A DNA stretch of 64,000 bases from Pseudoalteromonas luteoviolacea H33-S (GTDB taxonomy: Bacteria; Pseudomonadota; Gammaproteobacteria; Enterobacterales; Alteromonadaceae). The DNA is taken from positions 49,728 through 113,727 of the forward strand of contig NZ_AUXY01000081.1 of the NCBI RefSeq assembly GCF_001625695.1, given 5' to 3'. The notes under the pieces were generated by a model. It had not been told where the DNA came from and did no database searches. It saw nothing but the letters and a program-made list of their open reading frames with translations. Every line of letters begins with the position of its first letter. Position 1 is the first letter of the stretch. The position numbers and the translations under genes are program-made. Positions 17,005 through 26,234 of the stretch are shown here, piece by piece.

Positions 17005-18657
17005 ATGAACCTTTCTGGTTTATTTAAAGTAAGCTTAATTTCTTCTGCTCTTGTACTAGCTGGTTGCGGTGGCGGCGACATCAATATCACACCTACAAAT
17101 AACGACAATCATGTAGACAACTCAGTTGAAAATCCGGTCGTTATTCCAGATACAGGCACTGGTGGTGGTGATAATGGCGGTGGTGATGATAACGACGGTG
17201 ATAAAGTTGTAGGACCTACATGTGCAAGTTACACAATTGGCGGTTCTACATTTGAAGGTGACGTAGAAGGTATTAATTGTAAATACCCGCAATCATTCGC
17301 TAGCCGTGGCAAGAGCATCTCGTCTTCATTCTTATTAGAAGCATTACCAAATGGCGGCTCGCACATTTTTGAAGGTGCACTTTTCATCGGTGATGATGTT
17401 GATACTTCTAAAGGCGGCACAATTGACCTTGATGGTCCAATTCTGACAATTGAAGCAGGTGCGACGATTGCATTTACTAAAGCTGATAGCTTTGTGCGTA
17501 TTGGCCGAGGTTCTAAAATCCATGCGGTTGGTGAGCTTGACAAGCCAATTACATTCACCTCTATCAAAGAAATCGACGGTGATGCATCAACAGTACCTGC
17601 AATGCAGGACTGGGGTGGTATCCAGATTAACGGTTTAGCGACAACCGTAGAGTGTACTAAAACTGAAGCTGAATCAGGCATGTGTAATGTACCTGCTGAA
17701 GGTGTAGTGTCTTATTACGGTGGTAACAACGATGCTGACAACAGTGGTTCATTAGAGCATGTTGTTGTTAAATTTGCAGGTAACGGTGTAGAGGGTGATG
17801 AGCTTAACTCTATTACATTAAATGCGGTTGGTTCAGGTACTACAGTTGAATATATCCACATCCACCAAGGTTACGACGATGGTATTGAGCTATTTGGTGG
17901 CCAAGTTAACATCAAGCATATTGTTGTAACAGACACTGCTGATGACGGTATTGACTGGGATACAGGTTGGAAAGGTAACGGTCAGTTCATCCTAGTTCAA
18001 ACGCTTAACCAAGGTAACCATGGTTTTGAAACCGATGGTGGCAAAAAAGACCCGACGACTGATGCTGGCGCAGACAGAGCAACAACGGTTTCTAACCCAA
18101 CAATTGCTAATGCGACAGTAGTGAGCAACGGTATTAAAGGTCCACGTGGTCACGGTGCTGGCATGGAGATGAAAGAGTGGGGTAAAGCTCAACTTCATAA
18201 CATGTTGTTCGTAAGTAAAGGTACTGAAGCAGGTTCTGCATGTTTTGACCTGTATGACAAAAATGAAGGTTCTGGTCCGGTAGGCGTTCATGCAAATGCA
18301 AAAGCTGGTGACATTAAGTTCCACAACTCAATTTTTGCTTGTGCATATAACTTTGAACCTGAAAATATCGTGTTAGACGGAGATTTGGCTGATTTTGATA
18401 TCGAACAGTGGTTCACAGAAGATGGTAACCAACTAGTTGGTTTCAGCGCATTTGAAAACGTACTTGGTGCAGATTTAGCGACTACTAACGGTACTATCAA
18501 AGATAAAGATGGTAACAATGTAAGCGTTGAGTCATCAAAGCTTAGCGACGAGAATTCATTCTTTACTGACGTAACATATGTTGGTGCATTAGGTGAAGAC
18601 GAGACGGACACAAACTGGGCAAAATTCGTAGCACAGTCAATCGAACGTACAAAATAA
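17005..18657 (+). CDS. Lipoprotein with predicted beta-helix domain
   Basis: A 550-residue predicted lipoprotein: signal MNLSGLFKVSLISSALVLAG with lipobox LAGC, then a low-complexity Gly/Asp/Asn linker (about residues 30-70). A long beta-rich region with short repeating strands follows (TIEAGATIAF, FVRIGRGSKI, DWGGIQING, HIHQGYDDGIELFGG), which resembles right-handed parallel beta-helix proteins. No catalytic motif is obvious. ATG 17005 is used because GGAG lies seven bases upstream; a TTG at 16993 is the alternative. It lies between the TonB operon and a TonB-dependent receptor, so a surface ligand-binding partner of that receptor is a reasonable inference. The family has no name I recognise. 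Confidence 0.75.
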   Translation: MNLSGLFKVSLISSALVLAGCGGGDINITPTNNDNHVDNSVENPVVIPDTGTGGGDNGGGDDNDGDKVVGPTCASYTIGGSTFEGDVEGINCKYPQSFASRGKSISSSFLLEALPNGGSHIFEGALFIGDDVDTSKGGTIDLDGPILTIEAGATIAFTKADSFVRIGRGSKIHAVGELDKPITFTSIKEIDGDASTVPAMQDWGGIQINGLATTVECTKTEAESGMCNVPAEGVVSYYGGNNDADNSGSLEHVVVKFAGNGVEGDELNSITLNAVGSGTTVEYIHIHQGYDDGIELFGGQVNIKHIVVTDTADDGIDWDTGWKGNGQFILVQTLNQGNHGFETDGGKKDPTTDAGADRATTVSNPTIANATVVSNGIKGPRGHGAGMEMKEWGKAQLHNMLFVSKGTEAGSACFDLYDKNEGSGPVGVHANAKAGDIKFHNSIFACAYNFEPENIVLDGDLADFDIEQWFTEDGNQLVGFSAFENVLGADLATTNGTIKDKDGNNVSVESSKLSDENSFFTDVTYVGALGEDETDTNWAKFVAQSIERTK

Positions 18658-18681
18658 TCTAAGCCATAAAATAAAAAATTG

Positions 18682-18705
18682 AAGGGCGCTTTAATGCGCC
18701 CTTTG
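18682..18705 (+). terminator. Intercistronic hairpin before receptor gene
   Basis: AAGGGCGC/GCGCCCTT stem, only a short T-run, 24 bases after the lipoprotein stop and 32 before the receptor start. It may be a partial terminator that sets the lipoprotein:receptor ratio. Confidence 0.55.
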
Positions 18706-18737
18706 TGAATCGAAATTTTGGTTTAGAGGAATTACAA

Positions 18738-21452
18738 ATGAAACCAATCAAAATGTTTAAAACAAATTTGATAACGATTTCTTTGCTTTCTCTTTTAAGT
18801 CCTTTGTCTGCACAGGTTATGGCGCAAGAGACTGCACAAGAAATTGAAGAAGTTGTCGCGGTAGGAAGCCGCTTAAAGGGCAGTGCAAGTGCTGTCATTG
18901 AAGAGCGTAAGAACCAAGCCTTTGTTGCTGATATCATGGGCGCTGAGCAAATCTCTCGTACAGGTGACAGTGACGCAGCATCAGCACTACGCCGTGTTAC
19001 AGGTCTGAGTCTGGTAAATGACAAATTTATTTATGTACGAGGCCTTGGTGAGCGTTACTCTAGTGTTCGTCTAAATGGTGCGCAAGTACCGAGTCCAGAT
19101 TTAACACGTAACGTTATCCCATTGGATATCTTCCCATCCAGCATTATTGAGTCATTGGCTGTTCAAAAGGCGTATTCACCTAATATGCCAGCAGCGTTTG
19201 GTGGTGGCGATGTAAATATTCGTACCAAGAGCATCCCGAACGATCGCATAATAAAGCTAGAAGTTGGTTTAACGCACAAAGATACGAACAGTACTGGTTT
19301 TGTATATAATGGCAGCGACGACGATTGGTTAGGCGAAGACGATGGACTACGCGCAATGCCAAGCACAATGAATGCGGCGCTTAACAAATATATCAACGGT
19401 ATTTCGGATATTTCAGTTTTAAATATTCGTGATATTGAATCAAAAGAGCGTGGTGAAGCCGTTTCTCAAGACGAAGCGATCGCTATCAACAAGTCTTTGA
19501 CTAAATCATTGCACCGCGATTTTGGTATGGTTGAAAAAGACTTGGACCCAGACTTTGGCGCAAAGATCGTCTATGGTGACAAGTTTGATGACGTTTTTGG
19601 CTTTGGTGGCGCACTTGGATTCTTGTTCTCAGCGGCTTATGATCATGAGTGGTCTCATAGTAAAGGGTACTCAGCGGTTCTGTCGTCTGTCGATGTAAAA
19701 CCGGAAGATTGTGGTAAGTCTGAACTAGAGTGTTATTCTGCGAGAACAGACAAAGAATCAACTAAGAAAAACGTTAAGTTAAATACATCCCTCAACCTGG
19801 GTTATAAACTTGATGGCCATGACTTAAATGCGTCTTACATGATGCTCAGAGATACAGAAGATGAGGCGTCAGTTTCTCTTTATCAAGAGCCTTCAAAGTC
19901 GTTAAGTATCGAAAGTGGTGAAATACAACGTAAAAACTTTACCTCGTTCGAGCAACGTGAGTTAGAAGTTATTCAATTTCGTGGCACGCACAATATCGAA
20001 TACGACTTTATCAAAGGCGTAGGGTTCGATTGGCAGTACACGGACTCAACTGCAACGACTGATATTCCAAGTGAACTTGAAATCACTGCCAGAGATCGTT
20101 ATACAGATGGTGTTTATACAGACACGTATACGAGCGGTCCATTAGGTGGTGACCCGTTCCTGTATCGTTTTGTAGATATGGAAGATAAGGTTGAAAACTA
20201 CGGTTGGAATTTGTCAAAAGCATTCTATTTTGACTCTTCAGAACTAGAGCTCAAAGGCGGTGCATATTACGTAGATAAAACACGTGAATATAAAACAGAC
20301 TTCTTTAAATATCGCTTTGGTCCAACAGAAAATATCGTTTTAGCTACTAATGCAAATGAGGCATTGGGTATAGGCAGTATTTTCCGTGATGACGAGCGCG
20401 TTGATAATACAGAAGTAGAGCTTCTTTTCCAGGAGCCAACTGCCGATGATTACATAGCAGCACAAAAAACTGATGCATATTATGGTAGTTTTGACTATGT
20501 GTATGCGAATGATTGGCGCTTTTCTGGTGGTTTAAGGTATGAAGACTTCAGACAGGTTGCACTTGCATTCTCACGTTCTGTATTTGATTCTGCCTTATTA
20601 ACCGAACAATTAAGTGGTGAAGCAATCCAGCAAGCCTCAGTAATGGAAGATGAGACTTTTGCTGCATTATCTATGACATATAGCCAGCCTACATATCAAA
20701 TCAGAGCTGGCTGGGGTCAAACGATTGTAAGACCGGACCTACGTGAATTAACACCAGTTCAGTATCAAGACCCACTCACAGATTACAGAACACTGGGTAA
20801 CCCAACGTTACAATCAAGTAATTTAGATAACTTTGATGTGCGTGTGGAGTTTTACTTTGAAAGCGGTGATAACTTCTCAGTTGGTGCCTTCTATAAAGAT
20901 ATCGAAAAACCTATCGAAGCTCAGCTTAACGAGCGAGACGGGCGTTTTACTTTAGAGTTTGAAAACGCAGATACGGCATATGTATACGGTCTTGAAGCTG
21001 AATGGCTGGTGGAATTATCATCTGATTTCTTAGGTGGCGCGTTCTTCACTTCTGGTAACTTAACAGTAAGTGATTCAGAAGTTGAAATCCTAGAGAGTGC
21101 AAGAGGGGACTTAACGAACCTTCAGCGTCGCATGACTGGTCACTCTAAGTACGTTGCTAACTTACAGTTGAACTATGATTCTCATGATGGCAATCATCAG
21201 GGCTCGGTTATATATAACGTTTTCGGAGATCGTATCCTAGCTGCTGGTGTAAACGGCTTTGATGATGCTTACGAACAACCAATTAACTCCTTGGATGTTG
21301 TGTATAGCTATTATCCGACCTTTAGCACGACAGTTACCTTTAAAGTGAAGAACTTGCTTGGCCAAGACTTTGAGGTTGAACAAAATGGTGCATTGATCCG
21401 CTCTAAAGAAACAGCGCAACAAGTAAGCTTAGATTTTGCTATTGAGTTTTAA
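18738..21452 (+). CDS. TonB-dependent outer-membrane receptor
   Basis: A 904-residue outer-membrane receptor. Signal peptide ends near VMAQE and a TonB-box-like EIEEVVAVGS follows. The plug domain is clear (ALRRVTGLSLVNDKFIYVRG, then LGERYSSVRLNGAQVPSPD, and the NMPAAFGGGDVNIRTKSIP end). The remaining 650 or so residues form the beta-barrel, finishing with Phe (LDFAIEF) as outer-membrane proteins do. ATG 18738 has AGAGGA upstream; an upstream ATG at 18705 would add 11 residues. The substrate is not evident. The adjacent lipoprotein and TonB operon suggest one uptake unit; the separate terminator after the TPR gene means transcription may be independent. Confidence 0.92.
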   Translation: MKPIKMFKTNLITISLLSLLSPLSAQVMAQETAQEIEEVVAVGSRLKGSASAVIEERKNQAFVADIMGAEQISRTGDSDAASALRRVTGLSLVNDKFIYVRGLGERYSSVRLNGAQVPSPDLTRNVIPLDIFPSSIIESLAVQKAYSPNMPAAFGGGDVNIRTKSIPNDRIIKLEVGLTHKDTNSTGFVYNGSDDDWLGEDDGLRAMPSTMNAALNKYINGISDISVLNIRDIESKERGEAVSQDEAIAINKSLTKSLHRDFGMVEKDLDPDFGAKIVYGDKFDDVFGFGGALGFLFSAAYDHEWSHSKGYSAVLSSVDVKPEDCGKSELECYSARTDKESTKKNVKLNTSLNLGYKLDGHDLNASYMMLRDTEDEASVSLYQEPSKSLSIESGEIQRKNFTSFEQRELEVIQFRGTHNIEYDFIKGVGFDWQYTDSTATTDIPSELEITARDRYTDGVYTDTYTSGPLGGDPFLYRFVDMEDKVENYGWNLSKAFYFDSSELELKGGAYYVDKTREYKTDFFKYRFGPTENIVLATNANEALGIGSIFRDDERVDNTEVELLFQEPTADDYIAAQKTDAYYGSFDYVYANDWRFSGGLRYEDFRQVALAFSRSVFDSALLTEQLSGEAIQQASVMEDETFAALSMTYSQPTYQIRAGWGQTIVRPDLRELTPVQYQDPLTDYRTLGNPTLQSSNLDNFDVRVEFYFESGDNFSVGAFYKDIEKPIEAQLNERDGRFTLEFENADTAYVYGLEAEWLVELSSDFLGGAFFTSGNLTVSDSEVEILESARGDLTNLQRRMTGHSKYVANLQLNYDSHDGNHQGSVIYNVFGDRILAAGVNGFDDAYEQPINSLDVVYSYYPTFSTTVTFKVKNLLGQDFEVEQNGALIRSKETAQQVSLDFAIEF

Positions 21453-21468
21453 ATAACTCACCATGGAA

Positions 21469-21496
21469 AAAAGGCCACTTTTTAGTGGTCTTTTTT
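21469..21496 (+). terminator. Rho-independent terminator after receptor
   Basis: AAAGGCCACT/AGTGGTCTTT stem with T4 loop and T6 tail. Confidence 0.88.
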
Positions 21497-21793
21497 ATTC
21501 TTGATATTATTAAAATAATTATATCTTTATATTAGTATATTTATTTTAAATTCTTTTAAATATGTACCACTTATGCACGTCTAAAACGTGAGAGAAGATA
21601 TTGTTGTTTATAATTAATAACTTTCAATTGAGAAATATTACATTTACGTAAGCGTAAACATATATTAGATTTGGATTTTTTTTATAATCTAGATCAATAT
21701 TAAGACTGATTTTTACTTGAAAATAGTACTAATTTGACTCATAATAGCTAGCACAAAAAGGTTATCGCATATCCTTACCATATTCAGGTGTTT

Positions 21794-21907
21794 TGTTTAC
21801 ATAAAATAAACATGATGCCTAAACAGAGTTCTAGTTTGATGCGCAGCATCAAGCTTGGACGCAACCTTTACATGTTGTATCCAAACCCCGCACTGCGGGG
21901 TTTTTTT
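21794..21907 (+). ncRNA. Candidate structured small RNA or leader with terminator
   Basis: Four hairpins lie head to tail in 114 bases with no convincing gene. TGTTTA/TAAACA is at 21794-21812. A 10-bp stem around GATGC-GCA-GCATC is at 21833-21855. An imperfect TTGGACGCAAC/GTTGTATCCAA stem is at 21855-21884. The terminator AACCCCGC/GCGGGGTT with T7 is at 21884-21907. That layout is typical of a stand-alone small RNA or of an attenuated 5' leader. asd starts about 195 bases downstream on the same strand. I do not recognise a known RNA family, and the conserved lysine riboswitch core is not apparent. A 62-codon frame crossing it looks like chance. Confidence 0.45.
21884..21907 (+). terminator. 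Strong GC-rich terminator in the asd upstream region
   Basis: AACCCCGC-ACT-GCGGGGTT stem followed by seven T. It lies far from any upstream coding stop (about 430 bases after the receptor gene, which has its own terminator), so some transcript must start in between. Confidence 0.85.
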
Positions 21908-22102
21908 ATACCTGAAGTTATACTTGCCTCTCTAGAACCTACCTTATCTTACAGGTCGCTAATCTATTTAAAATGAGCTGATATGAGTTATTTTTTAGTT
22001 GGCTTAAAAAGTACTAGAGCTGATTGATTAATTTTGATAGGTTAGACGTCTAGACGTACCCCTCACGCAATGAGTAATTTTAAATAAATAAAGGGTAATG
22101 TA

Positions 22103-23212
22103 ATGAATAGTGTAGGATTTATCGGCTGGCGTGGCATGGTTGGCTCTGTGTTGATGGAGCGTATGCAACAAGAAGGTGATTTTGCTCACCTTGATGCGCA
22201 TTTTTTTACTACCTCCCAGTCAGGTCAATTAGGCCCAGACTTTGCGGGTGAAGCCAAACCGCTCAATAACGCATATGACATACCTGCTTTAAAAGAAATG
22301 GACATTATTGTGTCTTGCCAAGGTGGTGACTATACAAAAGAAGTGTATCAACCCTTGAGAGATGCTGGGTGGGAAGGTTATTGGATTGATGCTGCATCAG
22401 CATTAAGAATGTCCAGTGATAGTATCATTGTACTTGACCCGGTAAATAATGACGTCATTCAGCAAGGGCTAGAGCAGGGGGTTAAGACGTTTGTTGGCGG
22501 AAACTGTACAGTTTCTCTAATGCTGCTGGCACTCGGTGGTCTGTTTGAAAAAGACTTGATTGAATGGGTTAGCCCTATGACATATCAGGCTGCTTCAGGT
22601 GCAGGTGCTCGTAATATGAGAGAACTTATTACTCAAATGGGCGAAATTCATAGCAGCGTAAGTGCGCAGCTTGATAATCCATCTTCTGCTATTTTGGAAA
22701 TTGATAAAATTGTTGCTGATAAACTCAAAGATGATGCATTACCAAAAGATCAGTTTGGAGTTCCGCTTGCTGGAAGTTTGATCCCATGGATTGATGTTCC
22801 TATGGAGTCAGGTCAGAGTAAAGAGGAATGGAAGGCTGAAGTAGAAGCTAACAAAATCTTAGGTTCGGTTAAGCAACCAATTCCAGTAGACGGTCTATGT
22901 GTGCGCATCGGCGCAATGCGTTGTCACTCGCAAGCAATGACCATAAAATTGCGTGAAGACATCGAAGTCAGTGAAATAGAGCGCATTCTGGATGAACATA
23001 ATGAATGGGTTAAAGTGATTCCAAACGAAAGAAGCGTCACGGAGCAAGAACTTACGCCAGTTAAAGTGACAGGTTCTTTACATATTCCAATCGGTAGGAT
23101 TAGAAAGCTGTCAATGGGTGAAAAGTATATTAGCGCATTTACAGTCGGCGACCAGCTTTTATGGGGGGCTGCAGAGCCTTTACGTAGAATGCTTCGAATC
23201 ATCACTGGCTAA
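22103..23212 (+). CDS. asd: Aspartate-semialdehyde dehydrogenase
   Basis: A 369-residue cytoplasmic enzyme that reduces beta-aspartyl phosphate to aspartate semialdehyde with NADPH, for lysine, threonine, methionine and diaminopimelate synthesis. The Rossmann start GFIGWRGMVGSVLMERM is characteristic of the proteobacterial type. The nucleophile is Cys135 in VGGNCTVSLML. Other conserved segments are QAASGAGARNMREL and CVRIGAMRCHSQAMTIKL. AAAGGG lies 10 bases upstream of the ATG. It is monocistronic with a terminator after it. The 650-bp upstream region holds the candidate structured RNA. Confidence 0.97.
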   Translation: MNSVGFIGWRGMVGSVLMERMQQEGDFAHLDAHFFTTSQSGQLGPDFAGEAKPLNNAYDIPALKEMDIIVSCQGGDYTKEVYQPLRDAGWEGYWIDAASALRMSSDSIIVLDPVNNDVIQQGLEQGVKTFVGGNCTVSLMLLALGGLFEKDLIEWVSPMTYQAASGAGARNMRELITQMGEIHSSVSAQLDNPSSAILEIDKIVADKLKDDALPKDQFGVPLAGSLIPWIDVPMESGQSKEEWKAEVEANKILGSVKQPIPVDGLCVRIGAMRCHSQAMTIKLREDIEVSEIERILDEHNEWVKVIPNERSVTEQELTPVKVTGSLHIPIGRIRKLSMGEKYISAFTVGDQLLWGAAEPLRRMLRIITG

Positions 23213-23221
23213 CTGGCTAAT

Positions 23222-23250
23222 CGCCTAACTAAATTTTTGGTTAGGCGTTT
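23222..23250 (+). terminator. Terminator after asd
   Basis: CGCCTAAC/GTTAGGCG stem with T-rich loop and short T tail, directly after the asd stop codon. Confidence 0.75.
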
Positions 23251-24099
23251 TACTTTAGTGAGACGAATTATAATATTTGTGAATTGGAGTGCTGGCTATT
23301 TGTAATTCATTGTAATTGGATTGTATAAAGAATTTGATTTAAATTATTTATTTTGGATTTTAATTAGGAACTATTGATAAAGTGTCTACTTAGTTTGTGG
23401 TTAAATAAGGTACGAGTCAGCTTATGTCTGAGTATTTAGTAAGTAAATAATATACATACGAAATGCATTTTTGATTAACTTAAGCGCTGTTTTAGATTTT
23501 TAACATTCGATAGTAAAAAGCTTGGTAGATATACTACATATATTTCATTTTTTCAGCTTAATAGCTAAGCAATAAATTCATTTCATTTTCACATGTCTAA
23601 TTAAAATTTAATTTATAAACAGCACTCTAGTTTTTCGCTGTCTAATGAGTGAAACACGAGCTGACAGAATAAGGCAATAGAGAGCAGTAGATGTCTTGAT
23701 GTTTGATTAGAGTTCTTAGCTTTTTGATATTTCGGTGAGCCTACGTTATGACGGGGGCATTTGTATGTGAATGAAGGTGTTCAAAAAAATACACATTAAC
23801 GCAGATATTATGAAAATCAATTTATAACCTATAATTTATATTATGTTAAATTAGGTTTGTGTTTAAGGTTTTAAGTGATCACCTACACTTATTAAACGGT
23901 TCAAAGCGCAACATATTTATAATGTCCAATACTTACCAGTATCGGACTTAACTTAGTTTTCAAATAATATAACTTTCAAGCCAAGATTCATTTTGAGTCA
24001 TTCATGGCACAGTTTATGTTTGACTTAAGTCTGTGTGTTTGTTTTAACTTTAACTCCATTAGCTATCTTCAATCTTTTTAAGTGACTGTGTTGAGTTCT
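23251..24099. other. Gene-free AT-rich stretch
   Basis: About 850 bases with stops in all frames, very AT-rich. I see no gene, RNA, repeat or convincing hairpin here. It marks the start of the accessory region that holds the phage relict and defence genes. Confidence 0.6.
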
Positions 24100-24552
24100 C
24101 TAATGCCAAACAGATACTGGAAATGACAAACGCATAAATGTCCGCGATATTAAATCTAATTTTACACCAAACTCGATGATTTCATCATTAGTCCAGCCAT
24201 CTGGGTGCAACCAGTTTTCGTCTTCTAATTCACATAATATCCCTAGCTCTTTATCTAACATGCTAAGTGGAGCTGCGGCTAAACCCCATAGCATGACGAG
24301 CTTGCCTTCGATTTCATAATTGCGAGGTGTATTGGACTCTAATGCGCGAAAATACTTTTTGGTCTCCATCAGTGCTTTTGACACTTCAACCAAGATTGCG
24401 TCTCTTAGGTAATGTTTATCCATCGAGATTGAATAAAGCTTTAAGGCGACTTCATTGAGTTTATCTATCAACTCATTATGCGCTTGGCTATGGTGTCTCT
24501 CAAACATTTCAACATAGGCATCTTGTGCTGTGGTTGTTGGTTTAAGTGCCAT
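24100..24552 (-). CDS. Hypothetical helical protein
   Basis: A 150-residue protein without signal peptide or membrane segment. It is rich in predicted helix (EMFERHHSQAHNELIDKLNE, LYSISMDKHYLRDAILVEVS) and acidic near the C-terminus (CELEDENWLHPDGWTNDEII). GGGAG sits nine bases before the ATG at 24552; the in-frame ATG at 24558 is too close to that site. I do not recognise it. It is flanked by gene-free DNA on one side and a tape-measure relict on the other, so it may be an accessory gene brought in with mobile DNA. No function is proposed. Confidence 0.6.
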   Translation of the reverse strand: MALKPTTTAQDAYVEMFERHHSQAHNELIDKLNEVALKLYSISMDKHYLRDAILVEVSKALMETKKYFRALESNTPRNYEIEGKLVMLWGLAAAPLSMLDKELGILCELEDENWLHPDGWTNDEIIEFGVKLDLISRTFMRLSFPVSVWH

Positions 24553-24752
24553 AATCATTCACTCCCTTTGCTTAGCATGTTGTATGTGTAGAACAGACTA
24601 AAACTGTTCTTTGCATTGTTAGGTTTAGCAATTCAAAGCACAAATTGACAAATAAAATTATTGATATTTTTTGATTAAATTTGGTAAGAGTTTTAGTTGG
24701 TTGAATTTATTAAGATTGGTGCAAGTGCCCTATTGAGGATTTGTTAGTATTT

Positions 24753-25109
24753 GCGGAGCAGGCTTTAAGTCATGGCTGGTCAAAGTAAAACAGTATTTAA
24801 GCTGTACAAAGCTTTTTCAATTACTCAGGCGCTGATTAAACTTATAAATCGGCGGCGGATGCTTATGCAGTATTGGCCCCTATTCCCGTCGTTGGCCCTG
24901 CCCTTGGTGCGTCTACCGTCGCAATTGGGTTGCAACATTTTTTTGATTAAATTACGGCAACCCGTTTGTATCGCATAGAATGGTTTAGATTAGGTACCAA
25001 ATGAAAGCACCTATATCCTACAGCGTGGTGAGAGCGTGCTTTCACCCAAACAAAATGTTGAAATTAGCCACAGCTAGATACTTCTGTCACCAGTTTAACT
25101 GTAATTATT
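24753..25109 (+). pseudogene. Decayed C-terminal fragment of a phage tail tape-measure gene
   Basis: Pieces of one protein can be followed across three frames. EQALSHG (from 24753) passes to GQSKTVFKLYKAFSITQALI (from 24778). One missing base in an A-run near 24838 shifts to TYKSAADAYAVLAPIPVVGP and LGASTVAIGLQHFF (to about 24947). Further on, NGLD, a stop at 24991, then VPNESTYILQRGESVLSPKQ and NVEISH (24994-25071), and in another frame QLDTSVTSLTVII (to 25109). The order matches the C-terminus of lambdoid-type tail tape-measure proteins: a helix-rich 'KAF.I.QA' block, an 'Ala-rich PIVGPALG' block, then 'GGLD.VP.E.TYLL..GERVLSP.QN'. The gene is broken by at least two in-frame stops and several frameshifts, and no other tail gene is present. 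It is almost certainly non-functional. Confidence 0.65.
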
Positions 25110-25304
25110 TAGCAGTTAGAATGCATGAAACTGAAGGGTCACCACGATCCCCTCCGCAGTTATTACCAGCGAAGACCTGTTTTAAGTTTTTAATATCTTA
25201 AGTGTACACCTAATTACTTGTTCTTCTTTTCTGTTCATTTAAAACCTCAACTCACACATTTAAAATATAAAAAATATATCAGCCAAGGTCTCAATTTTCA
25301 CAAT

Positions 25305-26234
25305 TTATGAGACGGATAAAATTAAGTTACTAGGGTAATTGGGACTGCCATCTGCAATAGTTTTTAGCCAAGATTCACACAAAGCTGTCGAGACATTTTT
25401 TTCCTTTATTTTGGAAAAATCGACAGCTGCTTTTTTTGCTAAGTTTTCATCCTGTTTTGAGCCAGCTTGAAACAAGCATAATGCAAAAATCCTTTGCAGC
25501 AATTGCATTGCAGTGTGTCCTCTACATACTCTCGAAAGTACGCTTATATCAGAGGATTCGACAACGGGTTTATACTTATTAAAGGCTTCTTTGAACCTAC
25601 TGAGAATTTCGTGGTTCTCATTAGCTCTCCAAACATTAATATTGAGGGTAACTTCATTCGCAATTATTTCGAAGTCGTCCCAACGAATAACGCCCAATGG
25701 ATAAGAGCACTTATTTATTTCCCTGGCTGCCAACGTAATAGTTGCTATCATCCTTAGAGCAGAAGGTAACAAACTTTTAAAGTTTTCAGCAGCATTATTC
25801 TTGTATTCGGAGCTAGTAAGGTATCTATAAGCATTTGCAATTAGATCAGGTTCTATAAAGTAGTTTTCCAAAGAGTGGCCAATAGTCCAACTGAGGTTTC
25901 TATCTGTTTTATGGTCGACCATCATGTCTACTATCTTCTCCTCTACATTAAATGCTTTAAATTCCCTATCACATAGGTAATATAGATTCGAATGTTTAAC
26001 TGAGTCCTTGCAAATATTAAAAATTTTTTCTATTTTTGCTCTGTTATTTTTAGAGGTATGTTTGCAATCCCCTTTTATTCTCTCGGCTGAATCGATCTTA
26101 ATTTTGTTTTTACCAAGAACATTCAACAAGTTTGAGATGTGGTCTTTATCGTCTGCTCCTTCTACGAGAATTCTTTTTTTTGAGCTCATTTTGACGCTGG
26201 TTATATATTTAGAAATGTCATTTTTTGGTTCCAT
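25305..26234 (-). CDS. ariB: DUF4435 (TOPRIM-like) effector, probable AriB of a PARIS system
   Basis: A 309-residue cytoplasmic protein of the DUF4435 type. The opening KRILVEGADDKDHISNLL gives the TOPRIM-like Glu25 and the following Asp-Asp-Lys. A second acidic segment YLCDREFKAFN comes about 70 residues on, followed by WTIGHSLENYFIEPDLI, a DUF4435 hallmark. In known PARIS systems AriB is a TOPRIM-fold nuclease released by the ATPase partner when phage anti-restriction proteins are sensed; it then cuts host tRNA and aborts infection. Its ATG overlaps the ATPase stop by one base (TAATG), so the pair is coupled. Pairing and motifs support the call. Other ATPase-DUF4435 pairs exist, so the exact type is not certain. 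Confidence 0.7.
   Translation of the reverse strand: MEPKNDISKYITSVKMSSKKRILVEGADDKDHISNLLNVLGKNKIKIDSAERIKGDCKHTSKNNRAKIEKIFNICKDSVKHSNLYYLCDREFKAFNVEEKIVDMMVDHKTDRNLSWTIGHSLENYFIEPDLIANAYRYLTSSEYKNNAAENFKSLLPSALRMIATITLAAREINKCSYPLGVIRWDDFEIIANEVTLNINVWRANENHEILSRFKEAFNKYKPVVESSDISVLSRVCRGHTAMQLLQRIFALCLFQAGSKQDENLAKKAAVDFSKIKEKNVSTALCESWLKTIADGSPNYPSNLILSVS

Noticed and set aside
21788..21976. 62-codon frame across the hairpin region upstream of asd
   Set aside because: It has no ribosome site, runs through the strong terminator and has no protein-like pattern.
21500..22102. Lysine riboswitch before asd
   Set aside because: The conserved core of that riboswitch class is not visible, although hairpins are present.
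25001..25201. 66-codon frame after the tape-measure relict
   Set aside because: It reads in a different frame from the recognisable tape-measure pieces over the same bases, so it is a shadow of the relict.
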